A stretch of 64,000 nt of DNA from Qipengyuania xiapuensis. Its GTDB lineage: Bacteria > Pseudomonadota > Alphaproteobacteria > Sphingomonadales > Sphingomonadaceae. The position numbers and the translations under genes were made by a program. Positions 35,512 through 44,700 of this stretch are shown piece after piece; the stretch's first letter is position 1; each line of letters begins with the position of its first letter. The notes below the pieces were generated by a model, which was not told the origin of the DNA, searched no databases, and was given only the letters and a program-made list of their open reading frames with translations. The stretch spans positions 248,001-312,000 of the forward strand of contig NZ_JAIGNL010000001.1 in NCBI RefSeq assembly GCF_019711395.1. The letters run 5' to 3'.

Positions 35512-38289
35512 CTAACCGTGTGCGCCGAACTGGTTGGCGATCGCGGTCGAGATGCGCAGCGTGAGCGAGTAGGATTCCTCGATCGGGTCGATGTAGTCGC
35601 GCCGGATCGCGTCGTAGCCCTCGCTGCCTGCCCGCGGGTATTGCGCGGTCTCCTCCATCGCGAAGTCCTGTGTGGCCGGAATGCTCGCCGGGAAGGCGCG
35701 GCGCATCTGGGCGAGCGCCTCGTCGACGCGCAGCGTGAACACCATCTCGAGCACGTCGCGCCGGCTGATGTCGTTGGCGCGGCTGAAGGCCGGGACCGAG
35801 ACGGCTTTCAGGAACATGTGCTGGAACAGCGCCAGCCTCAGCGATTGCAGCACGCCGATGGTGCGGCGCGCCTGTTCGCGCTCAGGATGCGGTTCTTCGT
35901 CGGGCACGAGATCGAATAGCCGGTGCAGCTTCAGGGCATCGACGCGCAGGCGCGAGGCAAGGCGGCGGAAGACGCCGTTGCGATCGTCCTGGATGAGGTA
36001 TTCGGCCAGCGTCTCGCAGGCCTTTGCGAGGTGCTCCTCGGTTCCGCGATAGGGGCGGCTCGCCCAGTAGGCCGAATTGAACAGCTCGCCATAGGCGGCG
36101 ACCGTCTTGATGCTGGCGAGCGCGTTGGATGCGCGCACGAGGCGCATGATCTGCCGCCCCCGGGGGCTTTCGCGCAAGAGCTCCGCGATGTCCTCGTAAT
36201 TGCTCTGCGCCGCGCTGCCCACGCCGGCGATGATGTTCACCGGGTAGCCGAGCTGCTGCAGGATCGCATTGTGCGGAATCGCGCGGATCTGGCGAAGGCT
36301 CATGTCGCGGTCAGCCGAGAGGTCCGACTGGCGGCGCGAGACGCGGCTGCCGGTCGAGTTAAGCAGGCCGAGGCCGAAAGCGGTCACCGCGCGGCTGTAG
36401 GTCCGGCTTTCGAGGTGCGACTGCTGGTGGTCCTTGATCGCACGGTAGAAATCGAGGCTGAGGTCGGTGCGCCGGTAGAAGGGATCGGTCGGGACATCCG
36501 GATCGGTGTCGGCGGGCGCGAGCTCGGCGATGGTCGATAGCGTCGCCAGCGCCAGCTTCGGCGTTGCAAAGAACATGTAGCCATCGCCGCCCTGGAAACT
36601 CGCTTCCGGCTCAAGCTGGATGCCGGCACGCGCGAAGCGACGGCGCGCCCAGGGGCTCATCGGCCATTCGAGCCTGTCCTTGAAGCTGTTGGGGTGAGCG
36701 CCGCGGCCCATGCCCTCGCCATGCGTGTTGAACACCAGCGCGGCGACATCGGTCATGTCGTTGGCCACCATGGCATTGGCGAGCCGCCCTTGCAGGCGCT
36801 CGATCGCGAGGCTCGCCGGGATCTGGCCGACGAAGCGGCCGGCATCGGAAAAGCCTGTCTGGATCGCCACGCGGCCGCGCTTCCGCGCGTAGTCGCGATA
36901 GGCCTGCTCCTTGAGCAGCGAATCGAGGAAGCGCCCGCCATGTTCAAGTGCGGTCTCGGTCTCGAACAGCGGCGAGACATCGACCTTCTCGTCGATGCCG
37001 AAGAGCTTGGCGAAATAGAGCGCGGAAAGGACCGTCGCGGGCTGTTCGCATTCGGCCACCAGCATGCGGATCGGCGCATCGGCATCTACGTGCTTGAGTA
37101 TCTGCGCCATGGCGAGGAACTGGCGCACCGCGGTCGAGCTTTCGACTGCCAGCGAGGCGAAGTTTGCCGAGAGCGGCTGCGCGTTCGAAACCAGCTCGCG
37201 CAGCGCGCCGACCGCGCCCTTGCTGCCGAGGTCGAGATCGGCGCCGCCCTCGATGCGCGAGCGGATCGCGTTGTGAAGCTGCTTGGCGTTCACGCGGAAA
37301 TGGATGTGCCCCATGCCGAGGCCGTCGGCACGCATTGCGGCTGCCAGCGTCTTCAGGGCAATCGCGCGTTCGGCATCGGCCGACAGCGCCTCTTCTTCGA
37401 GCTGCGAGACCAGCGGCGCAAGGCTCAGCAGCTTGTCCTCGCCTTCAGCCGTCAGCCGATTGGCCGCCGCCGACAGGTCCGCATGGTCTGACAGGTCGCC
37501 TGCGAATTCCTCGGCGCTCGAAGCTGCGCGAGCGTGTGCGGCGCGCAGCGTTGCGACCAGCGCGTGGCCTGCGTCGATCTCCTCCAGTTGCGCGGCATAG
37601 CGTTCGAGCCGCTGGGCCTTCTCGGAGAGGCGGAAGGCGATCGAGGTGTACCACTTGATGTCGGTACGCCCGTCCATGTCGTAGCCCACCCAGCTGGCGA
37701 AACGGAACGGCAGGGGATCTAAGCTGCGCCACTGGTCGGGCCAGTGCGCTGCCGCGCAGGACAGGACGCTGCGATTGATCTCGTCGCGCGCATCCTGCGC
37801 ATGGGCAATCGCCCGCATCGCGCGGGTGTGCTCGTACTGGAGGGTGATTTCGGGCCGTTCGGCGTTCGGCGCTGCGGAAACCGGATCGCCACCACCGGCA
37901 GCCTCGGCCACCGCATCGGACTGGTCCGGCGTCAGCAGGAAAGTCGGATGGGCAGTGAAGACGACGTGCAGCTGGGGATGCGACCAATGGTCGCGGAATG
38001 CTTCGAAACCATCCGAAGCCTTGCAGAATTCCTCCATCCGCCGTGCCGCGTCCTGCGGTTTGACGAGTGTGCACAGCCGGTCGGCCCGCGTCTCGAGCGA
38101 GCGTGTTTCGAGTTCGCCAATCAGCGAGGCGATGTCGCCGAGCGAGATCTCGCCTGATTCCAGTTCGCGCGACAGGTCATGGGCCAGCTGGAATACCGGG
38201 TTGAACAGCGGCGTTTCCTGGGTGCGTTGATGCAGCTCGCGCAGGCGATGCGTGAGCGTGGCAAATGTTAGCGGCTGCAATTCCGGCAC
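35512..38289 (-). CDS. ppc: Divergent phosphoenolpyruvate carboxylase
   Basis: The family carboxylates PEP with bicarbonate to oxaloacetate, refilling the TCA cycle. The 925-aa protein has recognisable PEPC blocks: FTAHPT (catalytic His of TAHPTE), SWVGYDMDGRTD, QTGFSDAGRFVGQIPASLA, FNTHGEGMGRGAHP, TGSRVSRRQ and SLRQIRAIPHNAIL. Several normally strict residues differ. The block equal to E. coli FHGRGGSIGRGGAP reads FNTHGEGMGRGAHP, losing the His and first Arg. GYSDSAKDAG reads GFSDAGRFVG, losing the Lys. The GSR, LRAIP and last GRG arginines are kept. GTG at 38289 has GGGAG 9 bases upstream. A GTG at 38313 is also open. Activity needs proof. Confidence 0.85.
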   Translation of the reverse strand: MPELQPLTFATLTHRLRELHQRTQETPLFNPVFQLAHDLSRELESGEISLGDIASLIGELETRSLETRADRLCTLVKPQDAARRMEEFCKASDGFEAFRDHWSHPQLHVVFTAHPTFLLTPDQSDAVAEAAGGGDPVSAAPNAERPEITLQYEHTRAMRAIAHAQDARDEINRSVLSCAAAHWPDQWRSLDPLPFRFASWVGYDMDGRTDIKWYTSIAFRLSEKAQRLERYAAQLEEIDAGHALVATLRAAHARAASSAEEFAGDLSDHADLSAAANRLTAEGEDKLLSLAPLVSQLEEEALSADAERAIALKTLAAAMRADGLGMGHIHFRVNAKQLHNAIRSRIEGGADLDLGSKGAVGALRELVSNAQPLSANFASLAVESSTAVRQFLAMAQILKHVDADAPIRMLVAECEQPATVLSALYFAKLFGIDEKVDVSPLFETETALEHGGRFLDSLLKEQAYRDYARKRGRVAIQTGFSDAGRFVGQIPASLAIERLQGRLANAMVANDMTDVAALVFNTHGEGMGRGAHPNSFKDRLEWPMSPWARRRFARAGIQLEPEASFQGGDGYMFFATPKLALATLSTIAELAPADTDPDVPTDPFYRRTDLSLDFYRAIKDHQQSHLESRTYSRAVTAFGLGLLNSTGSRVSRRQSDLSADRDMSLRQIRAIPHNAILQQLGYPVNIIAGVGSAAQSNYEDIAELLRESPRGRQIMRLVRASNALASIKTVAAYGELFNSAYWASRPYRGTEEHLAKACETLAEYLIQDDRNGVFRRLASRLRVDALKLHRLFDLVPDEEPHPEREQARRTIGVLQSLRLALFQHMFLKAVSVPAFSRANDISRRDVLEMVFTLRVDEALAQMRRAFPASIPATQDFAMEETAQYPRAGSEGYDAIRRDYIDPIEESYSLTLRISTAIANQFGAHG

Positions 38290-38325
38290 GGTCCGGTTCT
38301 CCCATGGTTCCACTTATCTACGATG

Positions 38326-38354
38326 ATTGCGCGGCAAAGTGCCGGGCGAGTCAA
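38326..38354 (-). promoter_or_regulatory. Possible ppc promoter
   Basis: On the minus strand TTGACT (38354-38349) and CGCAAT (38331-38326) are spaced by 17 bases. The -35 is good and the -10 weak. The palindrome at 38363-38375 lies 8 bases upstream of this -35, a position where a bound protein could act on RNA polymerase. Confidence 0.4.
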
Positions 38355-38362
38355 GCTGGCAC

Positions 38363-38375
38363 GCTGCATTGCAGC
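38363..38375. promoter_or_regulatory. PhaR-type palindrome upstream of ppc
   Basis: GCTGCATTGCAGC is a perfect 6+1+6 inverted repeat containing CTGC-N3-GCAG, in the divergent region between ppc and mtnP. The same 13 bases occur upstream of gltB (18469-18483), and both copies are followed by GAATAGG. Its closeness to the ppc -35 favours control of ppc over mtnP. The regulator identity is inference. Confidence 0.55.
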
Positions 38376-38525
38376 ATGAATAGGTTTGCGCATGCCGATT
38401 AAGTGCATGCTTTACTTGTGCCTTGGCTTTCTTCACCCCTGCCAGACCGTTAACCCAAAGCGCCAACCCTCCGGTGACATGCCCCGTGCTTGGGCAATTA
38501 TCGGGGCAATCAGGGGGCAGAATAC

Positions 38526-39398
38526 ATGAGCGAGTGGACCATCGGCATCATCGGGGGCTCGGGCCTCTATGCGATGGACGCGCTGGAGGACCGCCAGTGG
38601 ATCGAGGTTTCCTCGCCCTGGGGCCAGCCTTCGGACAAGATCCTGTGCGGAACGATCGGCCATGTGCGCGTGCGCTTCCTGCCGCGGCACGGGCGCGGGC
38701 ATGTCCATATTCCTTCCAAGGTCGATGCGCGCGCCAATCTCGATGCCCTGAAGCGGGCAGGCTGCACCGACATCCTCGCGATCAGCGCGGTGGGTTCGTT
38801 GTCCGAGGAACTGGCGCCGGGCCGCTTCGTCGCAGTCGACCAGTTCATCGACAACACGAAGGGCCGCCCCTCGACCTTCTTCGACAGCGGTTTCGTCGCG
38901 CATGTCTCGATGGGTGATCCGGTCTGCTCGCGTCTGTCGAAGTATGCCGCCAAGGCCGCCGAGAAGGCCGGTGCAGACGTGACCGAAGGCGCAACCTACC
39001 TCGCCATGGAAGGCCCGCAATTCTCCACCCGCGCCGAAAGCAAGCTCTACCGGCACTGGGGCGCGGAAGTGATCGGCATGACCGGCATGCCCGAGGCCAA
39101 GCTCGCCCGCGAGGCCGAGCTGCCCTACGCGCTGCTCGCCATGGTCACCGACTGGGACAGCTGGCGCGACAGCGAAGACGCGGTCGATGTCGGCGTGATC
39201 ATCGAGCAGATGAACAAGAATTCGGCGATTGCGGTGAAGACGGTCGAGGCCTTCTGCAAGGGCCTGCCCAAGAAGCGCACGCCATCGCCGATCGACCGCG
39301 CGCTCGACGATGCGGTGCTCACCGCGCCTGACAAGCACGACCGCGAATTGATGGCCAAGCTCGACGCGGTCGCCGGACGCCTGTTCCGCGCTCAATGA
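38526..39398 (+). CDS. mtnP: S-methyl-5'-thioadenosine phosphorylase
   Basis: MtnP splits methylthioadenosine, a by-product of polyamine and quorum-signal synthesis, into adenine and methylthioribose-1-phosphate. The 290-aa protein has IGIIGGSGLYAMD, the phosphate-binding RFLPRHGRGHVHIPS, and the substrate loop YLAMEGPQFSTRAES with VIGMTGMPEAKLARE. The last is the MtnP rather than purine nucleoside phosphorylase form. AGGGGGCAG precedes the ATG at 38526, which is 12 codons downstream of another open ATG. It overlaps glpD by 4 bases (ATGA). Confidence 0.93.
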   Translation: MSEWTIGIIGGSGLYAMDALEDRQWIEVSSPWGQPSDKILCGTIGHVRVRFLPRHGRGHVHIPSKVDARANLDALKRAGCTDILAISAVGSLSEELAPGRFVAVDQFIDNTKGRPSTFFDSGFVAHVSMGDPVCSRLSKYAAKAAEKAGADVTEGATYLAMEGPQFSTRAESKLYRHWGAEVIGMTGMPEAKLAREAELPYALLAMVTDWDSWRDSEDAVDVGVIIEQMNKNSAIAVKTVEAFCKGLPKKRTPSPIDRALDDAVLTAPDKHDRELMAKLDAVAGRLFRAQ

Positions 39399-40897
39399 GC
39401 GAGGCCTACGACCTTCTCGTCATCGGCGGCGGTATCAACGGCGCGGGGATCGCGCGCGATGCCGCCGGTCGCGGCATGAAAGTGCTGCTGGTCGAGAAGG
39501 ACGACCTCGCCTCGCACACCTCTTCGGCCAGTACCAAGCTGGTGCACGGCGGGCTGCGATATCTCGAGCAGTTCGAATTCCGGCTGGTCGGCGAGAGCCT
39601 GCGCGAGCGCGAAGTCCTGCTTGCCAACGCGCCGCACATCATCTGGCCGCTGCGCTTCGTCCTCCCGCATGTGAAGGGCATGCGTCCCAAGTGGATGCTG
39701 CAGCTGGGTCTCGCGATCTACGATCGGCTCGGCGGGAAGAAGACGCTCCCCGGTTCGCACCGGCTCGACCTGCGCAAGGCGCCGCACCAGGCGATCCTGC
39801 AGGACAGCCTCAAGTCCGGCTTCGAATATGCCGATTGCTGGGTCGAGGATTCGCGCCTCGTCGTGCTGACGGCGATGGATGCCGAAGCCCGCGGGGCCAC
39901 GGTTCTCACGCGGACCGAATGCACCGCCCTCGAACGCCATGCGGACAGCTGGACAGCGACGCTCGAGGGCGACGGGGGCAAGAAGACGGTCGAGGCCGCC
40001 TGCGTGGTCAATGCGGCAGGACCCTGGGTCGATACGGTCGCCAGGACCGCGCTCGGCAGCGGCACGCCCGCGCACCTGCGGCTGGTCAAGGGCAGCCACA
40101 TCATCGTGCCGCGCGCCTATCCGGGCGACCACGCCTACATCTTCCAGCAGCCCGACAAGCGTATCGTCTTCGCGATCCCCTACGAGCGCGACTTTACGCT
40201 GATCGGGACTACCGACATGCTCTACGAGGGCGATCTCGACCGCGTGGAGATCAGCGCGGAGGAGCGCGCGTATCTGCGCGAGGCGGTCACGCGCTATTTC
40301 AGGAGCGGGGTGACCGAAGAGGACATCGTCTCGACCTATGCAGGCGTGCGCCCGCTCTACGAGGACAAGGCGGCGAGCAATTCCACCGTGACGCGCGACT
40401 ACGTGTTCGAGGTCGAGGCAGAGGGCGGCGCGCCGATCCTGTCGGTCTATGGCGGCAAGATCACGACCTATCGCAAGCTCGCCGAGCATGCGCTCGAGAA
40501 GCTGGCCGGCCACATCGACGTGCCGGGTGACGGCTGGACCGCCGATGCGCCGCTGCCCGGCGGCGACATGAAGGATGGCGATTTCGCGCACTTCCTGTGG
40601 GAGGCGAGCGAGCGCCACCCCTGGATCCCGCCGGAAATGCTGCTGCGGCTCGCCCGCGCCTACGGCACGCGGCTCGACATGGTGGTGGGCGAGGCAAGCT
40701 CGCTGGAGGGGCTGGGCGAATATCTCGGGGGCGACCTCTACGAGGCCGAACTGACCTATCTCGCCACCCATGAATATGCGCGCAGTGCAGAGGATGTGCT
40801 GTGGCGCAGGAGCAAACTTGCCCTGCATTTACCGCAGGATGCGATCCTTGCAGTAGGGGCGTGGTTCGACGCTCGCCGCGAGGCAGCCACGCCGTAG
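39395..40897 (+). CDS. glpD: Glycerol-3-phosphate dehydrogenase
   Basis: A membrane-associated flavoenzyme that oxidises sn-glycerol-3-phosphate to dihydroxyacetone phosphate and feeds electrons to quinone. The 500-aa protein opens with the FAD-binding DLLVIGGGINGAGIARDA, followed by the DAO-family SHTSSASTKLVHGGLRYLEQ, IGTTDMLYEGD, YAGVRPLYED and a C-terminal DAO_C domain (LARAYGTRLDMVVGEASS). Length matches E. coli GlpD (501 aa). No glpK or glpF nearby. It is translationally coupled to mtnP, an arrangement with no obvious metabolic logic. Confidence 0.96.
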   Translation: MSEAYDLLVIGGGINGAGIARDAAGRGMKVLLVEKDDLASHTSSASTKLVHGGLRYLEQFEFRLVGESLREREVLLANAPHIIWPLRFVLPHVKGMRPKWMLQLGLAIYDRLGGKKTLPGSHRLDLRKAPHQAILQDSLKSGFEYADCWVEDSRLVVLTAMDAEARGATVLTRTECTALERHADSWTATLEGDGGKKTVEAACVVNAAGPWVDTVARTALGSGTPAHLRLVKGSHIIVPRAYPGDHAYIFQQPDKRIVFAIPYERDFTLIGTTDMLYEGDLDRVEISAEERAYLREAVTRYFRSGVTEEDIVSTYAGVRPLYEDKAASNSTVTRDYVFEVEAEGGAPILSVYGGKITTYRKLAEHALEKLAGHIDVPGDGWTADAPLPGGDMKDGDFAHFLWEASERHPWIPPEMLLRLARAYGTRLDMVVGEASSLEGLGEYLGGDLYEAELTYLATHEYARSAEDVLWRRSKLALHLPQDAILAVGAWFDARREAATP

Positions 40898-40982
40898 CGG
40901 CGGCGCCCGTTCACAAAGCTTGAAAGCGCCCTTCATCGGGTCCAAGTGGCGGGCATAACCATTCAAGCTGCCCTGGAGTCGC

Positions 40983-43900
40983 ATGGCCCTGCACGATCCT
41001 GTTCGCCTTACCCCCATTTCCCGCCAGTCCCTGCGCGAAGCATACAGGGCCGAGGAGAATGCCTGTGTCGCCGAGCGCATCGCACAGGCCGCGAACGCCG
41101 CTGCGAAACATGAAGAGGCCGCCGGGCTGGCAGCACAGCTGATCGAAGGCGCGCGCCGCCGCAAGGCATCGGGTATCGACGCTTTCCTCCACCAGTACGG
41201 CCTCGCCACCGAAGAGGGCGTCGCGCTGATGTGCCTCGCCGAGGCATTGCTGCGCGTGCCCGATGCGCCGACCGCCGATGCGCTCATTCGCGACAAGATC
41301 GGCGACATCGACTGGGCCGAGCATATGGGCGAAAGCTCCTCGACCTTCGTCAATGCGGCGACTTTCTCGCTGATGCTGACCGGCGAGGTCCTCGAGCGCC
41401 CGGAAGATGCGCAAAGGGGCATGGGCAAGACCCTGAAGCGTGCAGTCAACCGCCTCGGCGAACCCGTGATCCGCAAGGCGACGCTGCAGGCGATGCGTAT
41501 CCTCGGCGGCCAGTTCGTCTACGGTCGCACGATCAACGAGAGCCTCAAGCGCGCCGCACCCGAACGCTCCAGGGGCCTCACGCACAGCTTCGACATGCTC
41601 GGCGAAGGCGCGATGACCTACGAGGATGCCGAGAGGTATCGCCAGGCTTACGAGCGCGCCATCGACCGTCTGGCCCGCGAGGCTTCGGGTAAGGTTTCGA
41701 CCAGCCCGGGCATCTCGGTGAAGCTCTCCGCGCTGCATCCGAAATACACCTTCCTGCATACGGACAAGGCAGTGGCCGACCTGCTGCCGGTCTTGCGCGA
41801 CCTTGCCGCCAAGGCGCGCGATGCGAACATCCACTTCACCATCGATGCGGAAGAGGCCGACCGGCTGGAACTCTCGATGGACATCATCGAGGCGCTCGCA
41901 CGGGACGATACGCTCTTCACCCGCGAAGACGGCAGCCAGTGGGAAGGCTTCGGCCTCGCCATCCAGGCCTACCAGAAGCGCGGTGTGCCGATGTGCGAAT
42001 GGATTGCCCGCCTTGCCCGCAAATACGATCGCCGTTTCTTCGTCCGGCTGGTCAAGGGTGCCTATTGGGACACCGAGATCAAGCTCAGCCAGGTCGGCGG
42101 TTTCGAGGACTATCCGGTCTTCACCCGCAAGCTCGGCACGGATGTCAGCTACCTCGCATGTGCAGAGAAGCTCTTCGCTGCGGATGACGTGATCTACCCG
42201 GCCTTCGCCACGCACAACGCCTATACGATCGGCGCGATCAAGGCGCTGGCGAGTTCGAAGCCCTTCGAGTTCCAGCGCCTCCACGGCATGGGCGAGGATG
42301 TCTACGGCGCGCTCGCGCAGGTCGAAGGCAACCGCCGCACCAACGTGCGCATCTATGCGCCGACCGGCACGCACAAGGACTTGCTCGCCTATCTCGTGCG
42401 CCGCCTCCTGGAAAACGGGGCGAACTCCAGCTTCGTCAACCGGATGGCCGATGCCGAAGTCCCCGTATCGGATCTCGTGACCTGCCCCGTCGCCGACATG
42501 CAGGCGCTCGAGCCCTATCGCAATCCGGCGATCCCGCTGCCGACCGACATCTTCGGCAGCCGCCGCAATTCGGCGGGCATCGACCTGTCCGACCCGCTCG
42601 TGCGCGAGCCGCTGATGGAGCGTCTCGAAAAGCTCGAGGGCAAGCAGTGGCGCGCGGAACCGACATTCGTGTCTTCGGGCGAAGGTGAAGTCGCTCCGAT
42701 CAACAAGCCGCATGACCTCACCGCGCAGGTGGGCACGCGCCGCGACAGCCTCGATTTCGAAGTCGAGGAGGCGATTGCCCGCGCAGAAGCCATCCAGCCC
42801 GGCTGGAATGCGCTCGGCGGCGAAAAGCGCGCGCTGCTGCTCGAGGCGGCAGCCGACCTGTTCGAGGAGCACACCGACGAGTTCCTTTCGCTCTGCCAGC
42901 GCGAAGCGGGCAAGACACTGACCGACGCGGTGCTGGAACTGCGCGAGGCGGTCGACTTCCTGCGCTATTACGCCAGCGAAGCGCGCCGCCAGTTCACCGG
43001 GCCGATCCCGCTGCCCGGGCCGACCGGCGAAGAGAACCGGCTGAACCTTGCCGGCCGCGGCGTGTTCGCCTGCATCAGCCCGTGGAACTTCCCGCTCGCC
43101 ATCTTCATCGGCCCGCCGGCCGCCGCGCTTGCCGCGGGCAACACGGTCGTCGCCAAGCCGGCCGAGCAGACGCCGCTGATCGCAGCGCTCGCAGTCGAGC
43201 TCTGCCACGAGGCAGGCATTCCCGAGGAAGCTTTCCAGCTCCTGCCGGGCGCGGGCGACGTGGGCGAGATGATCACCTCCGATCCGCGCATCGCAGGCGT
43301 GGCCTTCACCGGATCGACCCAGACCGCACAGGCGATCAACCGCAGCCTTGCCGGCCGCGACGGCCCGATCGCGACCTTCATTGCGGAGACCGGCGGACAG
43401 AACGCGATGATCGTCGATTCGACCGCGCTGCCCGAGCAGGTCACGCGCGATGTCGTGGCTTCCGCATTCCAGAGCGCGGGCCAGCGCTGCTCGGCGCTGC
43501 GCGTCCTGCATATCCAGGACGATGTCTATGACGAGATGCTCGCGATGATCCGCGGCGCTTTCGAAGCGCTCACCATCGGCGATCCGGAAGACCTTTCGAC
43601 CGATGTCGGCCCTGTCATCGATCCCGACGCCAAGGCCGCGCTCGAACGGCACGTCGCACGCCGCAAGACCGGCGGTTCGCAGGTCTGGCGGCGCAAGCTG
43701 CACCGCGGTTCGTCGAAGGGCTGTTACGTTGCGCCCACGATCATCGAGCTCGACAGCATCCTCGACCTGAAGCGCGAGAACTTCGGTCCAGTGCTGCACG
43801 TGGTCCGCTATCGCGCCTCGGAGATCGACCGCGTGATCGAGGAGATCAACGCCACCGGTTACGGTCTCACGCTCGGCCTCCACAGCCGCAACGACGACAT

Positions 43901-44120
43901 GCGCGCCTTTATCGAGGCGCGGGCGAAGGTCGGCAATTTCTACGTCAACCGCAACCAGATCGGCGCGGTGGTCGAAAGCCAGCCGTTCGGCGGCGAGGGA
44001 TTGTCGGGCACCGGCCCCAAGGCGGGCGGCCCGCACTATGTCGCGCGCTTTGCGACCGAGCGCGTGGTCTGCATCGATACGACTGCTGCGGGCGGCAACG
44101 CGACCCTGCTGGCAAGCTGA
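40983..44120 (+). CDS. putA: Bifunctional proline dehydrogenase/P5C dehydrogenase
   Basis: PutA oxidises proline to glutamate in two channelled steps. The 1045-aa protein has the FAD proline dehydrogenase barrel (residues about 130-460: RLVKGAYWDTEIK, FATHNAYTIG and EFQRLHGMGEDVYG). The NAD aldehyde dehydrogenase domain follows (about 560-1030: SPWNFPLAIFIG, FTGSTQTAQ, ETGGQNAMIVDS and catalytic Cys in GQRCSALRVL). It lacks the ribbon-helix-helix domain of the 1320-aa E. coli protein, so it does not regulate its own gene. It belongs to the short type A/B-like PutAs of alphaproteobacteria. It supplies glutamate that the gltBD products also make. Confidence 0.97.
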   Translation: MALHDPVRLTPISRQSLREAYRAEENACVAERIAQAANAAAKHEEAAGLAAQLIEGARRRKASGIDAFLHQYGLATEEGVALMCLAEALLRVPDAPTADALIRDKIGDIDWAEHMGESSSTFVNAATFSLMLTGEVLERPEDAQRGMGKTLKRAVNRLGEPVIRKATLQAMRILGGQFVYGRTINESLKRAAPERSRGLTHSFDMLGEGAMTYEDAERYRQAYERAIDRLAREASGKVSTSPGISVKLSALHPKYTFLHTDKAVADLLPVLRDLAAKARDANIHFTIDAEEADRLELSMDIIEALARDDTLFTREDGSQWEGFGLAIQAYQKRGVPMCEWIARLARKYDRRFFVRLVKGAYWDTEIKLSQVGGFEDYPVFTRKLGTDVSYLACAEKLFAADDVIYPAFATHNAYTIGAIKALASSKPFEFQRLHGMGEDVYGALAQVEGNRRTNVRIYAPTGTHKDLLAYLVRRLLENGANSSFVNRMADAEVPVSDLVTCPVADMQALEPYRNPAIPLPTDIFGSRRNSAGIDLSDPLVREPLMERLEKLEGKQWRAEPTFVSSGEGEVAPINKPHDLTAQVGTRRDSLDFEVEEAIARAEAIQPGWNALGGEKRALLLEAAADLFEEHTDEFLSLCQREAGKTLTDAVLELREAVDFLRYYASEARRQFTGPIPLPGPTGEENRLNLAGRGVFACISPWNFPLAIFIGPPAAALAAGNTVVAKPAEQTPLIAALAVELCHEAGIPEEAFQLLPGAGDVGEMITSDPRIAGVAFTGSTQTAQAINRSLAGRDGPIATFIAETGGQNAMIVDSTALPEQVTRDVVASAFQSAGQRCSALRVLHIQDDVYDEMLAMIRGAFEALTIGDPEDLSTDVGPVIDPDAKAALERHVARRKTGGSQVWRRKLHRGSSKGCYVAPTIIELDSILDLKRENFGPVLHVVRYRASEIDRVIEEINATGYGLTLGLHSRNDDMRAFIEARAKVGNFYVNRNQIGAVVESQPFGGEGLSGTGPKAGGPHYVARFATERVVCIDTTAAGGNATLLAS

Positions 44121-44172
44121 ACCGAGACGCGGGAGGTTGCGAAACACGGCGGGCTTCGATTAAGTCCGCGCC

Positions 44173-44700
44173 ATGGTTCGCATCCTCCGCAGTCTCGTCC
44201 TGCTCGTTGCGCTCGGCTGGTCCTCGCTGGCTGCCGCCGCTGTCGACATCACCTTCCACTCGTTCAACGGATCGGTGTTGGCAGGGCGCTATCCGCATAC
44301 CTTCGTCTCGATGGTCGGTACGCTGGAGGATGGCACCGCCATCAAGGAAAACTTCGGCTTTTCCGCCAAGAACACCGGCCTCCACCTGCTCAATGGGCCC
44401 GGCCGGCACATGATCCTGGTCGAGAAGGAGAAGTGGCTGACCAAGACCAACCGCCACTTCACGATCACGATCTCGGACGAGACCTATCACGAGGTCCGCG
44501 CCATGGTTGAGGAATGGCGCAACGCGCCGGGCAAGTTCTATGACCTGAAGACGCGCAACTGCATTCACTTCGTCGGCGAGATCGCCAGGATCGTCGGCCT
44601 TGAGGTGGCCTATCCCGAAAACATGCTGCGGCGCCCGAAGAAGTGGCTCAACCACATTACCGGGCTCAATCCGCAGCTTGGCGCCAGCGTTATCGACTAG
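44173..44700 (+). CDS. Secreted protein, possible permuted papain fold
   Basis: The 175-aa product has a signal peptide (LRSLVLLVALGWSSLAAAA). The mature part contains GRYPHTFVSMVG early and KTRNCIHFVGEIARIVG late. A His in an early strand followed by a Cys at the start of a helix is the order seen in circularly permuted papain/NlpC-type peptidases (DUF4105- and YiiX-like). I therefore suggest a cysteine hydrolase or an inactive relative, in the periplasm. No conserved tryptophan or third residue can be confirmed by eye. It lies 52 bases after putA and overlaps the convergent AI-2E-family gene by 4 bases. Confidence 0.65.
   Translation: MVRILRSLVLLVALGWSSLAAAAVDITFHSFNGSVLAGRYPHTFVSMVGTLEDGTAIKENFGFSAKNTGLHLLNGPGRHMILVEKEKWLTKTNRHFTITISDETYHEVRAMVEEWRNAPGKFYDLKTRNCIHFVGEIARIVGLEVAYPENMLRRPKKWLNHITGLNPQLGASVID

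Noticed and set aside
38395..38420. CtrA-type site in the ppc-mtnP gap
   Set aside because: TTAA followed by TTTA is present, but spacing and second half do not fit TTAA-N7-TTAA.
40911..44147. Open reading frame of about 1078 codons antisense to putA
   Set aside because: It mirrors putA, and its protein is rich in Arg, Ala, Asp, Val and His with no domain. Long antisense frames are expected in GC-rich genes with G/C third positions.
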